DNA from: Aquila chrysaetos chrysaetos
Lineage: Eukaryota > Chordata > Aves > Accipitriformes > Accipitridae
Assembly: GCF_900496995.4 (NCBI RefSeq)
Contig: NC_044019.1
Coordinates: 558,001-622,000 of the forward strand
Length of the DNA: 64,000 nt
Reading direction: 5' to 3'
In this document: positions 1-13,150 of the stretch, piece by piece
Layout: every line of letters starts with the position of its first letter
How positions within the stretch are numbered: the first letter of the stretch is position 1
Notes under the pieces: model-generated
The model's input: only the letters and a program-made list of their open reading frames with translations
What the model was told of the DNA's origin: nothing
Databases searched by the model: none
Position numbers and translations under genes: made by a program

Positions 1-3000
1 TAATTAGCAGTCTCCTTTTCTTTCACTTTCTAGACCTACATGTAAACACCTAGAAAGCTTAATAGACTCCTCACTTGATTTTTAGGTAGTTCATGCCTGT
101 GTCAAATCACTTGTGTATTACAGGAAGTACTGTGGAGAATGTCCTGAATGCAGTATGTAAAATGTTAATTTCCAGCTGCCTTAAAACTCTAACAGGGAAC
201 ATTTACTTTAGTACTGATGCAGAAATTGTACTTAATCTGATGATCCCTGGTGAAGATAACGTGCCCCTTCTCATCTAATAAAATGTACTTTTTGACCTTG
301 TGTCTGTGTGTTACCAGTCTGTGCTCTTGTGTTTTGGCTGACTCAACACAGCCAAACTTCTTAATTATGTTGTAACTGTATTGTAATGCTTGGATATTTA
401 TTGATAACTTTTACCTGATTTGACCTATAAATTAAGGGCAAGTTGCTTTACAGTAAAATTACTGTTTCCTTCTCTGTGTGGTGCTTCTAATAATGCTAAG
501 TGACTAGATAAAAATGTGAACACTTCCAAAATCTTTTCCTCTTCAAGTTACTGTTGGTCATATCATCTAGATCATTTGCTCATTCTAAACACTTGATGTT
601 TTTACTCTTTCCTCTTCTTACTGTCTTGTACAAAATCAAGGGAGAATCAGATGCAAACATTTAACAGCTGGTTTTGGTGTAGTGTACCACTTCCATTGCT
701 TTAGCATACATGGATTTCTTGACTAGTAAATCTGTAGTAAGTTAAATGCTTTATAGTAAACCTTGGATTGCAGGAGGAAAAAGATTTAGGGAGAATTTTC
801 TCTGTATTGTGAATTTCATGGTAGGCTGCCAAGTCATGAGTCCAAACATGATGTTTTCCTACATGTTCTTGTATGAATTAATGGCGTTTCCTGTACTTAG
901 GGCAGCCTGGGTAACTACTGTCTACAGAAATAAGGAGAAAACAGTGTATCTTAAATAAAATATAGTATCAAAAGAATCTGAATTAATATCTCCTAACTAG
1001 CTTTTTTTCTTAGATTATTTAAAGCTGTTAGTGAAGTGTAGAGTAGGTCCTCTTCCCCATCTGTTTTATAAAAACAAAACAAAACCACAAAAAAAATCCA
1101 CAGTCTCCCTTGTTAGGTGGGAATGTAGAGAAAATTGGAAGAAATGGCCCTTCAACAGGGCAAGATATTTTGAAAAGAAAAGTTTTTGGGTTTTGGCAGT
1201 AAGTCTCCTGAACTGTAGTTTTTAAAAAGCCCCATAGTATGGGTAATTTTCTGCCAGTCTTACTGGGGCAAAATGCTTTTTTATACATGTTCTTTCTCCA
1301 TACTCTGTAATTTCTTTCTGCTATCCTTTCTTCCCCTACTATATTTTGCAATAGCTAAATATTTTTCATGGTAGTTACAATTCTGTGGGATAATGCTGCT
1401 TCTCAACTGTCATGTGAAATTGGAAAAGCATGGAGAACTATTTCCTGGACATGTAATTGTCTGTTCAAGTCTGCATTTGAGAGTAAAGTGTCTCCCTAGA
1501 TTAATAGAGTAGTAAGATAAGTGTTGATGATAAATAGCTTGGAATACTCATCTCCATTTAGCAATATGCTGTTAGCATCACCTATATATGAGAGGCAGGA
1601 ACTGAATTCAGTACTAGTCAAAATGAAAACTGCTTCTAGTTATTTTATAGTGGTCGTATGTCTTGCTAGCTTTATAGTTAAGATATTTCTATGCTCTGTA
1701 TAAGGATCTCTTTTAGATGTCTAACCTGCTTTAATATTCTCCAAATACTAAGGTTTTATCAAAGGAAGGCGAAGGTAGATGCCAGTCTGTTGTTGTGCTA
1801 TCAACAAGAGACTACAGATTAAGACTACACAAGAAATTACTCAACTCCTATATACTCAGATTTTGTAAAGCTTTCTTAAAGGGGTCCTGCTGGCATATTT
1901 GTCCCCTACAAAACAGGTTGGAAGTAACTGAAAGACTTTATTTCTTTCTCCTTATGGAGAGCCATTGAGAACCCAAATTATACCTGGTATGAGTTTGTGC
2001 CAGGGCACTATATGACCACAGTGCTTCCTGGGAAGCTGTTGGGGTGATGTGTTTAGTTAACCAAAATCCCTGCTGTTACTGAAGAGCTTGTTTCCCAGGC
2101 TACCCTTATTCTAGAGGTGATCTTCTGGACAGGTAGAGCCTGGGTCTGTGTAACCTGATTGCTACAGCCCTGAGAGGTGTGCCTTGGTGCTTTAGGCCCT
2201 AGTTCTGTAGTTACTGGCATGAAGGCCTTAAACCTGTATATATTGAGAGGAGTGAAAGCATGCAGTGAAATATCCTTTGGGTGCCTCAGTTCTCAGGTAC
2301 TTGATCTAGTAGGCATCTTCTTAAGAGGAAATGCTGAGCACACATGGCTCAAATTGACATCATTAAGGGCTGTTACTTTGACTATTTGAGAAAAAGAATC
2401 TGAAGGTGTGTACCTTCCTTTGGACCTTACAGCACTGGTATGGTCTTCAACAGTGCCAACAACTGTTAGCATAATAAATAATGTGTTCCAGATCCCCTCG
2501 ACTGTCCTTATTCTTGTGCCATTGCAGTACATGAATGGGAGACAATTCTTGGACAAAACAAATGTGTTTCAGAGCGCCATTTACAGATCTCATAGTGGTT
2601 TTACTGAGGGCTCATTGTTCTTTCCTTTGTGTGGTATTGCACAAAGCATTAATCAAATCAGTTACTTTGTGGAAGGATTAAAAAATATGCAGTTCTTAAT
2701 TAGGCACACCAAGAATGATATGGTTTTGGTGTTACTCCTACTTAATGCATCTGCCTAAACTCCTGTTATTCCGAGAGGAGCATGATTTCAAATAAAGTGA
2801 TTTTATACTTACCTGACAATAGATCAATGCAACCCATGTTATTCTGTTCTCAGCTTCTAAGCTGTGGTAGTAAAGAACTGTGATTATCGAATGCTCTTTT
2901 CTGTTGGGTGTATATAAAGAAGAAAAGAAGACTCGATGAGCCATGAGATGGGTAGAAACCCATAAGTGTTACCCATTGGTTATGTCTAGGTTCATCTGGT

Positions 3001-4231
3001 TTTCCTGGTATCAACCTCCGATTCAGTATCTGGTTTTTTTGAAGACAGTCTGCGGCCTTTTCTAAGCAATAATACTAGGAACTGTGAGATAGGTGCTTTG
3101 TGCCTTGGAAAAGAGGAAAATTGCTGGCTTATGTCCTGCTATATTATCTTCTTGACTACTTGTTAGAATACTAAATCTGAAAGTTCCTGCTTCTCTGTTG
3201 TGAGTTTGTGTTGCCCCTTTCTAAACATTTCCAAATCACCATCTTTTGGAATACTCTTCTGCTTCTTGCCTGTCAACTATCAAGTCCTCTCTTGGGCTCT
3301 GTAATCGCCTTTAGATGTTAAGATTTCTCAACTGCAACAGTCAAATGAAAGCCAACAGTCTGATAATTAATATTGAAGATAAATTTATTCAAGCATATCA
3401 GATGGCTTATTCCTTCTACTTCACAAGAGAGAATGAGATTTAATTAGGTGTTATAACTTGCACACTGGAAGCTTCTGCATGGTCTATTTCTGCCTGTTGC
3501 AGAAGCTGGGAAGGCTACCAGATCTAGTTCAATGTGAAATTGTTTCCTGGTGATCTAGATAGCTGGCCGAGAAATCTTAACACTTGCCTTTTGATGTAAA
3601 GCACCTTGTTTGATTCATTACACTTCAAGCATTGACTGCTTCAGTAAACACTGAAGAGAAGAACGAAGCACAATGAAGGCTGCTTTTGAGATGAAGTAAT
3701 AAATGGACTGATGGTTAGACCATAGGAGATGGTGAAAAACTATAGTTCTCGTTCAAGATGTTGATGGGAATTCAGCACACAGGGCAGTGCTTTTGAGGGT
3801 CAGGTTGTGAAAGTGTATTTTCCCTTGTCTTCATCTTCCACAAATAAATAGCTCTTCTAGAAGCACCTGAGCGAAATGCAGTGCTACGTATGGGAATAGC
3901 GGATAGGTTTGATAGCCTCTTAGCATCCTTTCTAACTATTCTATCAGATTTTTAGATAGAAATGTTTTGAATTATGTTTTTTCCTTTTCCCCGCCTCTTC
4001 TATTAGATTACTGTTCTTCTAGAAGGTCAGCCTGCTTTCCAATGTTTGCTACTCCTTCCTCACATAGTGCAGCAGAAATATTAAGTTACCTGATAATTAA
4101 AAGGCAATATTTTTTTCTTTTTTTGCCTTTGGGGTCAAAATCTATTCCATTGTCTTTGTTTAACTGCAGTTCTACCCTGTCTGGATTCCAGAAATGCTTA
4201 AAAATTAAGTATGCAGCATTTTGTTTCTTAG
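1..4231 (+). other. MTF1: MTF1 intron upstream of the zinc-finger exons
   Basis: This is AT-rich sequence without any recognisable exon. It ends in a pyrimidine-rich acceptor whose AG is at 4230-4231, just before the first MTF1 exon in the window. In vertebrate MTF1 the first coding exon (about 135 residues before the first zinc finger) lies upstream, so it must be outside the window. The short open frames here have no domain, no good splice sites and no match I recognise. I saw no clear repeat in it. Confidence 0.7.
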
Positions 4232-6299
4232 GTTAAGAGATACCAGTGCACCTTTGAGGGCTGTCCGCGCACCTATAGCACTGCCGGAAACCTGCGCACT
4301 CACCAAAAGACACATCGTGGGGAATATACTTTTGTCTGCAATCAAGAAGGCTGTGGCAAGGCCTTTCTTACCTCCTACAGCCTCAAAATCCATGTTCGAG
4401 TGCACACTAAGGAAAAGCCGTTTGAATGTGATGTGCAGGGCTGTGAAAAGGCATTCAATACACTGTACAGGTAGGAAGTCTCTGCCTATTTCTCTTGTAA
4501 ATGTGGCTGTTGCTGTTTTGCAGGTTGCATCTACTTTTTCTTTGTGTCTGAATACAATTGTTATGCTTCTTCCAAGTACAGATATGAATATAACACACCC
4601 CCCCCCATGTGGAAATGCTATACCAGAAGTAGGATGACAGAACCTATGATGACATACTTAGCTTATTTATATTACAATAGTATTGAAGGTGGTGCACAAA
4701 CACAAGGAATTCTCAGATTTGCTTGGGAACTTCAGAAGTGATATCAGTTACTTTCATAAGCTAGTTACCTTCAGTTCAGAATATGTGAAGCCTTTGATCC
4801 CGTCCTGCACATTTAAATGAATGGCTTGCTTGCCTCACGTAGGGGCTGTCTCATCCAAGTCACAAGAGGGATTTTTTTGGCATGCTTTTTAGGTTGAAAG
4901 CACATCAGAGGCTTCACACAGGGAAAACATTTAACTGTGAATCAGAAGGCTGCAGTAAATACTTCACAACGCACAGTGACCTGAGGAAGCACATTCGAAC
5001 ACACACAGGAGAAAAGCCATTTCGGTAAGTTGCTGGATGGCAATTTTTACTGCTGTGGGATTTATGTAATGGGCCACCTGTGCCAAGAGGCAGCTATTAC
5101 TGTCCTGAATGAAAAGCTATTCTCATGAGAAAAAAGTGAAGGCGGCTAGCATTTGAGCATGTTTGTTCTAGAGCTCTCTCAGTTGCCTGTAAAAGTGGGT
5201 GAAATGACTGTCTTCAAAGACAAGAATAGTCAAGCTATTTTTTTAAACATAAATGTGTGCCACAATGAGCATGTTTTTAAATCATACTGCTGCTTCTCTG
5301 CTGTGATGCAATGTTTATTCCATGAAAGAGGACCCCCCAAATGCTGACATCATGCTTGAATTTGAGTCCTATTCAGAGCCCTGCTATAGTCTGTGTAGCA
5401 TGCATAGCAGCTGTTGGGAGATAACCTGATTGCTAACACAGATTAGCATTAGGCCAGCTTTTCAGAGTCCTGGGACTATTGTAAAGTGTGATCTAAGGTT
5501 GTAACTAATGCATCAAAGAAGCCTGATGCTAACTCTTCTGTGATGCCTCATTCAGGTGTGAGCATGACGGCTGTGGAAAGGCTTTTGCTGCAAGCCACCA
5601 CCTTAAAACGCATGTTAGGACACATACTGGTAAGTCCATAGGGTTTGTTTTTTTCCTTAATTGAGCTTAGTCAGTCTATACTAACTCTCAGAATCCTAGT
5701 ATATATTTATACTTATGTAAAATATGGGGGTGACTGAGTGGTGCAGTTGATGTGCTTGAGGGAAGGGATGCCATCCAGAGGGAACTTGACAGGCTGAAGG
5801 AGTGTGCCCATGTGAACCTCATGAAATTTAACAAGGCCAAGTGCTAACTCCTGCACCTGGGTCAGGATAATCCCCAATACTCCACTTATGCACTTTCATT
5901 TATGCCTGACAGGTCTTGAATTTCATGAATGTGTTTCACAAATGTATCAGTAATGATGCATAAAAATTAAATGTTGTGTTCTTGTGTCAGTTCACATGGT
6001 AAAACAGAAGCTTTTGTCTGCAAGACTCCCAAGAATGCTGAATGTGTGAAGTGGCATTAAACAATCTTGTTTGTATAAAATATTATTACTCTCCTAGGTG
6101 CTTTAAAAGTATGTGTCTGATATAATGTCTGTAAGTTTGTTATATATGTTTTGCCCTGCCTATAGGGGAGAAGCCCTTCTTCTGTCCCAGTAATGGCTGT
6201 GAGAAGACTTTTAGTACACAGTATAGCCTGAAGAGTCACATGAAAGGTCATGAGAAAGGACATGCCTATAATGCACTTCCCAATAACAATGTATCTGAG
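4232..6299 (+). other. MTF1: MTF1 six-finger C2H2 DNA-binding domain
   Basis: Four exons encode six complete C2H2 fingers; every Cys and His pair is present. The fingers begin [60 protein letters not shown] and [12 protein letters not shown]. Linkers read RGEYT, TKEKP, TGKT, TGEKP and TGEKP. The unusual first linker (RGEYT in place of TGEKP) is a known MTF1 hallmark associated with zinc responsiveness. Splice junctions cut through the linkers or finger tips, as in mammals. Finger 4 reads TTHSDLRKH where I recall TTLSDLRKH in human. Confidence 0.97.
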
Positions 6300-9200
6300 G
6301 TTAGTAGCACTTCTTCCTAATGCTTCTGTGTTAGATGGAGATAAAACCATACTTCGGGGAAGAAATTATTTGGTCTGTAGGGTGTTCTAAAGGTATAACA
6401 TTTAAGACTGGGATTTTCAAAGGGAATTGTAACTACTTGGTGCCCTGTCTCCCATAAAGAAACCCATGGGTGCCTCTTTTGAAGCAAGAATTCAATTTGA
6501 ATTCTGAAATTGCTGGCATTCAAGGTGGCAGTGCAGGGTTTATTCTCATATGTTGTGTTTACAGTGTGCTGATAAGAAACAATGGGATCAGTATTTTTGA
6601 AACTTCTAGTGTGGTGTTTGGTTACCAAGTTTTATTTAGAAATGCTCATCTAAATTTGTCTATTAATTTTAATCACATTAAAATTAACACTTGGGTTACT
6701 GCTGCTTTGATGAGATGCCACGTACTGCCACAAGTTTATAGGCAATCATGTATATTATCATGCTTTCCTTGTAGATTCTTATGTTTTAATCAATACTATG
6801 TAATAAGTGTGTGAAGTAAAATAAATACTAACTGTTAAGGTTTAAATTTTTTATTTTCTATAGGCTGATTTGTTCCTGTGCTAATTTCAAAAAAATTAAC
6901 CTAGAATTTTAAGTAATGTGAAAGAGATGTTAAGAATCCTTGATAGCTACTAAATATCCTTTGCTTAATAATATTGCTCCTTTGATTTTAGAACTGAGAC
7001 TTGGGTCACGTACAGGTAAAAAAAATTCTGTATAGGCAGAATTGTGTGGACTCTTAAAAAGTAATTTAAAACACTTCTGACACTTTTTTAATACATAACT
7101 CAATTTCTTTTTCTTCTTTACAGGATACAAGCCACTCACTTTGTCTGAGTGACTTAAGCCTCATATCAACAGATTCAGAATTGCGGGAGAACTCTAATCC
7201 AGTGAGTTACTGTCCTGGAATTGCCTCGCCCATAATCCGAGTTTTGCTTTTTTCTGGCAATGTGCTTGTCCTGTCAAATAGAACACAGCAGATTTGATAC
7301 GTATGGCTGGTGGCTTCTGTTTCTCTTGTTCAGGCCTCCAGCATACTCTACTTTAGGCTTTTATTTTGCTAGTGGAGGAGACATACTCTTCGCAGAATAA
7401 GTGACTTTACATAGAATTGTTTTAGATGTACTGTATACTGGTTTTGGGTTTTTTTTTTTGTGTCTTGTGGCAGTTTGCAGGAGGCACTCTCTTGACAAAA
7501 AACGTATGTTTCTTACACACCCTATTGAGCCTGTAAATATGATATACTATTGCTGTCCTTTTTGGAATGTTGGGAAGAAAAAAAAAAATTCTGTCTAAAA
7601 GCAGAATAACCGAGTGAAAGAGGGGTTTTCCTCCAAAATATGCGGTGCTTAATTCAACCTGTTTTTAAAGTCTCTGCATCTGATTTTACCGTAATAATGT
7701 TCTTGCTTATTGATAACTGTTGACTGAGCTCAAATTTTGCATAGAGGAAAATTATATACTGATGAGGCTGTGTCATTCTTTTGTGCTTTGATGTGGAAGC
7801 AGTGTGCAGCTTTTTAATATATTCTGTTCCTAGAGCAGGGTGGGTGACAGTAGTGCATAAGAGTCCATAAGTGGACAGACAGTCCAGGATATAATCTAAG
7901 CGGAGCTATTTTGTTTCTGCTCCAGAAAAGGTTTCACAAACAGCCAAGAACAAATTCATGTCTGTTTCTAACAGAGTATTACAAGAAATAAGGGTTAAAC
8001 AAAGTGTGGATGCAGAAGAATATATTTTACTTCTGAAGGACTTACTTATTTTTGTAAGGATTTGCTCATTATGTTGGTAAACTTGATTGTGGGTAATAAA
8101 AACTAAGTGTCATTTTACAATAGGTAAGTGAAATATGTTGCCTTTCCTGAAGGTGGCTAGTTAATTGGAGAGGCATTTCTGACTTTCATACGCTGCTTGA
8201 CTGGGATGTGTGCAAAGTTTATGGAGACCTGAAATATAATGTTATCTGATGTCTTCTTCTGTATTTTCTATTTACCAGACACACGGACAAGACCTTAGCA
8301 CAATCTCACCAGCAAGCATCTTTGAGTCTATGTTTCAGAGCCCGGATCACACTGCAAATCAGGATGACTCTCAGCAGACAGGTACAAATTGTATCTGCAG
8401 TATTTTAAGAGAGCTTTTTGAGTTTTCCCCCCTCTGCATACAGGTACTTAATTCAGCATTTCAGACTGAAGATTACTGCCCCACATAACTCTAAGTAGCA
8501 AATAGAACTTTAACTTCAGTGTGGAAATTCTTTTGTGTTGAAATGCATTGTATTCACAGACGGTGTAACATGCAGGCAGTGACAGGGGAACTGACTGAGC
8601 ATTTACAGCATGTTGTCATACAATGCTGACATTGATGCTCTTGGACTTTCCACATAAGCATTGTTTTCAAGCTTCCTCTCTTGATGTAGTTGCACAAACC
8701 GGCTGATAAAAAGGCTTCTCAGAGAAAGCTAATGAGGCTGATCAGCTTGTGTGTAGTATTCAGTGTTACAAGCTTCCTGAATTGGGACCTACTTTTAGAT
8801 TCTAGTGTTACATGTTTTTGAGCACTAGTCTGAAGATGTGAAAGAGGTTACTTAGCAAAAATCCATCAGCTAGCTGTTAAGTTCATGGAAAAACGTTGTT
8901 TATTCAGATTGTACAGGGACTGATGTATTTATATTTTTTCTTTGTTTCTTTTGGCAGCTGCCTTGATTGAAGGTTTTAACGGCGATGCAGACTCAGTCAC
9001 TGCTGTTCCGCCTTCTGCAGGAGACTCGGCATCGTTGTCTCTTCCACTTGTACTGCAGCTTGGCATCTCTGAGCCTTCGCATTCAGCACTACAAGCCTCA
9101 GCAGCACCTGCTGCTCCCTCCTCCATAGGAACCAGCTCACAGCAAGCTGCATTTGGAAATCCTGCAACTGTTTTACAATCCCCAGAAGTGCCTGTTCCTC

Positions 9201-11910
9201 ACAGCACACAGTTTGCAGCCAGTCACCAAGACTTCCTGCAGCATACTCAGACACCGCCACAGCCCATTGTACAAGGACTTTCAGTGGTTGCTGGGGCATC
9301 TGCCCCAACAGCATCAAGTGCCACTGAGCCCCTGCCAGCTGTAGTTCAGACTGTGCCTGTTGGTGCGAACTCGGTTCTGACCAGTAATCCAACTATAACA
9401 ATTACTCCTTCTCAGAGCACCGCTATTCTGCAGTCCAGCATTGTCATGGGAGAGCAAAACTTACAATGGATCTTAAATGGTGCCACCGGTTCTCCACAAA
9501 GCCAAGAACAAATGGTTAGTATACCCAGCATGGCTTTGAAACAGCTTGAACCATCTCTCTTCCTCCTAGAGTCCTTGCTTTTTGAAAAGGAAGGAGATCA
9601 AACCTCTAACTGTAAGATACAAACCAGGATGCAATATTGTATAATGCTTATCACGTTAATATGCATAAACATGTCACCAATGTAGCCCCTAAAATAGAGA
9701 AATAAATAGAAATAGATAGAGAAATCCAGGGTGCAGAAAAATCTTGCTTTCTTCTTTTTCCCTAGTGGCAGACTTCTCACAGCAGGTATCAGCTTGGTTT
9801 ATCCAGGACAGTGCACCACGTGGCCTGAGAACATATGTGGGTTTTTATCTATTACTTTTGAGAAGTAGAAGCACAAAAGACTCTGTGTTTAGGCATTTTG
9901 TAATCTCTGTCTCTTCCTAATTTAGCCTGATAATGAAAAGTTTTCTGGGAAAACAGAATGTTTCTTGTTCTCCAGTAAATCTGGATAGCTGAGACTTTAA
10001 GTGTTTTATCTTTAAGAATACCATTGCCACCTTTAGGCTTTCTCAGTTGCAGATGGTCAAGAGTGAACGGGTGCAGGTACAAGGAGTATGAGCAAGCACA
10101 ACAGTTTTTCAAGAATTCAGTCATTCAGTTGTCAAAAACCACAAGCTGTGTTAACAAGCATGTAGCGTGGAGGGTGATTACTCCCCATCTTTAGGACTAC
10201 TGAAATAATACTCTGAGTTTTGGGATAGCCAGAACATAGCCCAGAACCAAGATAAATGTTATAAATTTTTTTTTTATTTCCCTGTGCATTCTCTTTGGAA
10301 TATGTATGTAGCTGTTTCTTTTGATTGCAGCTGTTTAGAATTTGAACAGTAAAAAGTTGATTGGAACCAACTCATGCTTCTTTTTCTTGTTTTCTTTTTT
10401 TTTTCTTTAAAGCCACAAGTTCCAAAAGTAGTAGAAAAGGTTTTTTTTACCACTGCATTACCAGTAGCTGGCAACACAGGTAAGCTTGACACTGAACTTG
10501 CTTTTCTCTCTTTCTCTGTTTGTAGTACTGTTAGTTTGACACATTTGTGGTGATTTTTTTGCTTGCAGAAATGTTGAAGAAAATCCTTTCATTTTTTTTA
10601 CCTTCCTGAGGTTTTAAGTGCAGTCTGCTGCAGACTCAGAGGTTTGTGCTGAGATCTGTCCTGTAGTAGTTTCTCTAACAACTTGTAAGATAATCAGGTT
10701 CACAAATTAGATCCAGTATTGATAAAAATGGTATTTTAATGGAACTTAAATAGAAGAATAAAAGACAGAAATGCAGGGACATAATTTGTTTTTTGTTCTT
10801 TTAAATGAAGACACGAAACGGGTAGTAAACTAGTAAACTTAATCAGTTCTTTAGCAATTGTTTTTGGTAAGCACTATCTGTGAGATTCATCAAAATGATA
10901 CACAACTGTAGAAGTTCTGTTCCATAACATGCTTCCTACACAGTGTTGTTATATTGCAAAGATGAATCAATCAATCAAGAGAGATCAGGTAAGTTTAAAA
11001 CTTAAATTTTAAAAAAGAAAGGAAGCCAGGCAAGTAGAGCAGCGTAGGAAGAGTGAGAAGGAAGCATGAGAAGCAAGATGGGAGAGGAAAGCAGAGTGGA
11101 GAAAATGAACAGCACAATGCCTGTGTTGATGTCAAGGAGTAGAATTGCTAGTGTAATGTTGTATCATCATCTTCAAAGATTGGTGCATAGGGACTGGGGC
11201 ATTTGAATGCCACTCTTTATTGGATTTTATGCAGTGAAAGTTACCATGGTTGTCAGAGAAGAGACATACTGTGCTGTGTAAAAAAAATTTAGATCGGACT
11301 TCTAATGCCTGGGTTCAACCTGAAGAGGTTGCTCATCAACAGAGAGTACCTGCCACTTTTTTCTTGTTTTTCATCTGCTAGAGCTGTTCACTGTACTTGA
11401 ACAAAGTAACATGTAATCTCTGCTGCAAGGTGCATACAATCTAATTAAACAAAGATGATTAGTCTCTCCCTGCTGTGAAATTACGTAGTTCTGTTTTGTT
11501 TTGTCTTTGTTTCGCCTTTAGGAAACCCTGTTCAGCAGATTGGTCTCAGTGTTCCTGTCATTATTATAAAGCAGGAGGAGGCCTGCCAGTGTCAGTGTGC
11601 CTGCCGAGACTCTGCCAAGGACAAAGCCACCATTAAGAAGGAATGTTCCTCACCTGATCCAAAAGCTTTGGAGCAGCCAGCTCCCCAGCTGCAGCCTCAG
11701 ACCTTTCCTTCCTCTTCCCCTTCTCCTTCATGTGGGCAGAGCAGTCAGATAGTTAACGCTTCAGACTCACAGACTGAAACATTAAGTGCCATGGATGTAT
11801 CGGACTTCCTGTCCCTCCAAAGCCCTGAAACCCCATCTAATATAATTCCAATTGAAGCACTACTGCAGGGTGAGGAAGAAATTGGTTTGAATAGCAGCTT
11901 CTCTAAGTGA
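4232..11910 (+). CDS. MTF1: Metal regulatory transcription factor 1 (MTF1), 3' nine coding exons, 5' part outside the window
   Basis: MTF1 is the zinc-sensing nuclear transcription factor that binds metal response elements and induces metallothioneins and zinc exporters. Nine exons splice in frame: 4232-4470, 4893-5024, 5556-5629, 6166-6299, 7124-7201, 8279-8381, 8958-9514, 10413-10479 and 11522-11910 (stop TGA 11908-11910). They total 1,773 nt, or 590 residues, against about 617 for the same part of the human protein. All introns have GT/AG ends. Exons 1-4 encode six C2H2 fingers. Next comes an acidic, leucine-rich segment ([18 protein letters not shown]), then a long Pro/Ser/Thr/Gln-rich activation region with the conserved stretch [14 protein letters not shown]. 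The last exon has the cysteine cluster CQCQCAC, which family studies tie to metal-induced activation, and ends [16 protein letters not shown] as in mammals. No disabling change is visible. The start codon and N-terminus lie before the window. Confidence 0.97.
5727..5882 (+). mobile_element. CR1 LINE fragment (reverse-transcriptase ORF, 3' part)
   Basis: The stretch reads on the + strand like the C-terminal part of a CR1 ORF2: a segment decoding to [11 protein letters not shown], then [12 protein letters not shown], a stop codon, then [11 protein letters not shown]. This is the signature CR1 segment of bird and reptile genomes. It is truncated at both ends, contains an in-frame stop, and sits in the MTF1 intron between the fifth-finger and sixth-finger exons. 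It is a dead 5'- and 3'-truncated copy. Confidence 0.92.
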
Positions 11911-12096
11911 AGATGTTCCAGATTTTCCTTTGCACCTGGAGGGTAAAACCCTTCTCCTTAGAAGCAGAAACTGAAGGATCAATTCTTTTTCCTTCCTTCT
12001 TGGAAGTTTTGTGGCTTATTTCTGCTTCACAGATGTCATCTTAGTCACGTCCCAGGTACATCCATCTTTGAGAATCTATCTAAAAAAAGAAAAGGT

Positions 12097-12113
12097 AAAA
12101 AAAAAAAAAAAAA
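12097..12113 (+). repeat. A17 homopolymer in the MTF1 3' region
   Basis: There is a run of 17 adenines, preceded by shorter A-rich runs. No AATAAA lies just upstream, so I read it as a genomic A-tract rather than the end of a retroposed copy. It could cause internal priming in oligo-dT libraries and give a false 3' end here. Confidence 0.8.
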
Positions 12114-13144
12114 GAAAAAGCTAAGTTATATATGAACTGTTTTGGCTGCACTGTCTGTCACTTTTGCTTGTCATATGTGAACACAGAAGTTAAGGTTACT
12201 CGTGTGCAAAAAGATTTTAAAAAGAAAAAGGGGGTTTAGTTTGTCTCCAGTTGCACATCACTTATGTTTGGGATTAAGGTACTGGCAGCAAGTGGGTCTT
12301 TGTTACAACTCCTTGGGTCTATAATTTTCTTCTGTCTCTTATGTCTGATACTAACCATGCACTATGAGGGGAGCCCAGGGAAGGAATTTGCTGTAGTAGA
12401 AAATGGCATTATTGTAGAAGATGATTTATCTGCAATTTTATTGGAATGCGATTGTCACATCACTGAGTTGGGAACTGATGCCTGGGTTTGCTTTGTACTA
12501 ACGCTGTTACTAAAGCCTACAGAAACTTCTGGGGAGTTTATTTCAGTAGAGCACAAGTACCTTGTGCTCCTGATAGATTTGTTCATTTAATTTCATTAGG
12601 ACTTAAAAGTGTGGTGGCAGACACTGTTTCACAACATGGAAACACAATTGGAGCCCCTGCTTACTCAGGCTCGAGTCTGTTTTCTTTGCCTCTCTTTGAA
12701 GGATGCAGTGAGTCCCAGATGTAGTCAGATTGGTGCCTGCTGCTCTTTTGATTTATTTGGCTCTGTTCGGAAAAAAATCATCCTCTTAACCCCCGTGACT
12801 GTTTAATCAGGAGCATGGTGCCTTTGCTGGTTACTCTCACCTGTCAAGAACAACTCTAGGAAAATTTTCAGAATGATTCAACATAAATTCAGTTTGAATT
12901 CAGTGAGTCTATCCTTCAGCTGTCCATAAATGCTTTCTTTTTTTTCTGTTAAGCTATATAATTTCTGCCTAAATCTGCCTCCAACCTACTGCGATGCCAG
13001 CTTTTTGTGCACGGGGCTATTTCTTGACGAAAAGATGTTACACAACATAGTAGTTTTTCATATCAAACTGAAAGTCTATATTCTAACCTACTCAGGGTAA
13101 ATAAAACACAAACCCCCCTTCCACCAAAAAGCCTGTAATGTTGC

Positions 13145-13150
13145 AATAAA
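13145..13150 (+). terminator. MTF1: Poly(A) signal AATAAA, probable proximal MTF1 3' end
   Basis: A canonical AATAAA lies about 1.24 kb after the MTF1 stop codon, followed by T-rich sequence within 40 bases. It is the most likely proximal cleavage signal of MTF1. This is judged from sequence only. Confidence 0.5.

Noticed and set aside
9515-9685. Read-through extension of the large MTF1 exon
   Set aside because: The open frame continues past 9514, but GTTAGT is a fair donor and the next exon (10413-10479) resumes the conserved MTF1 sequence VEKVFFTTA in frame.
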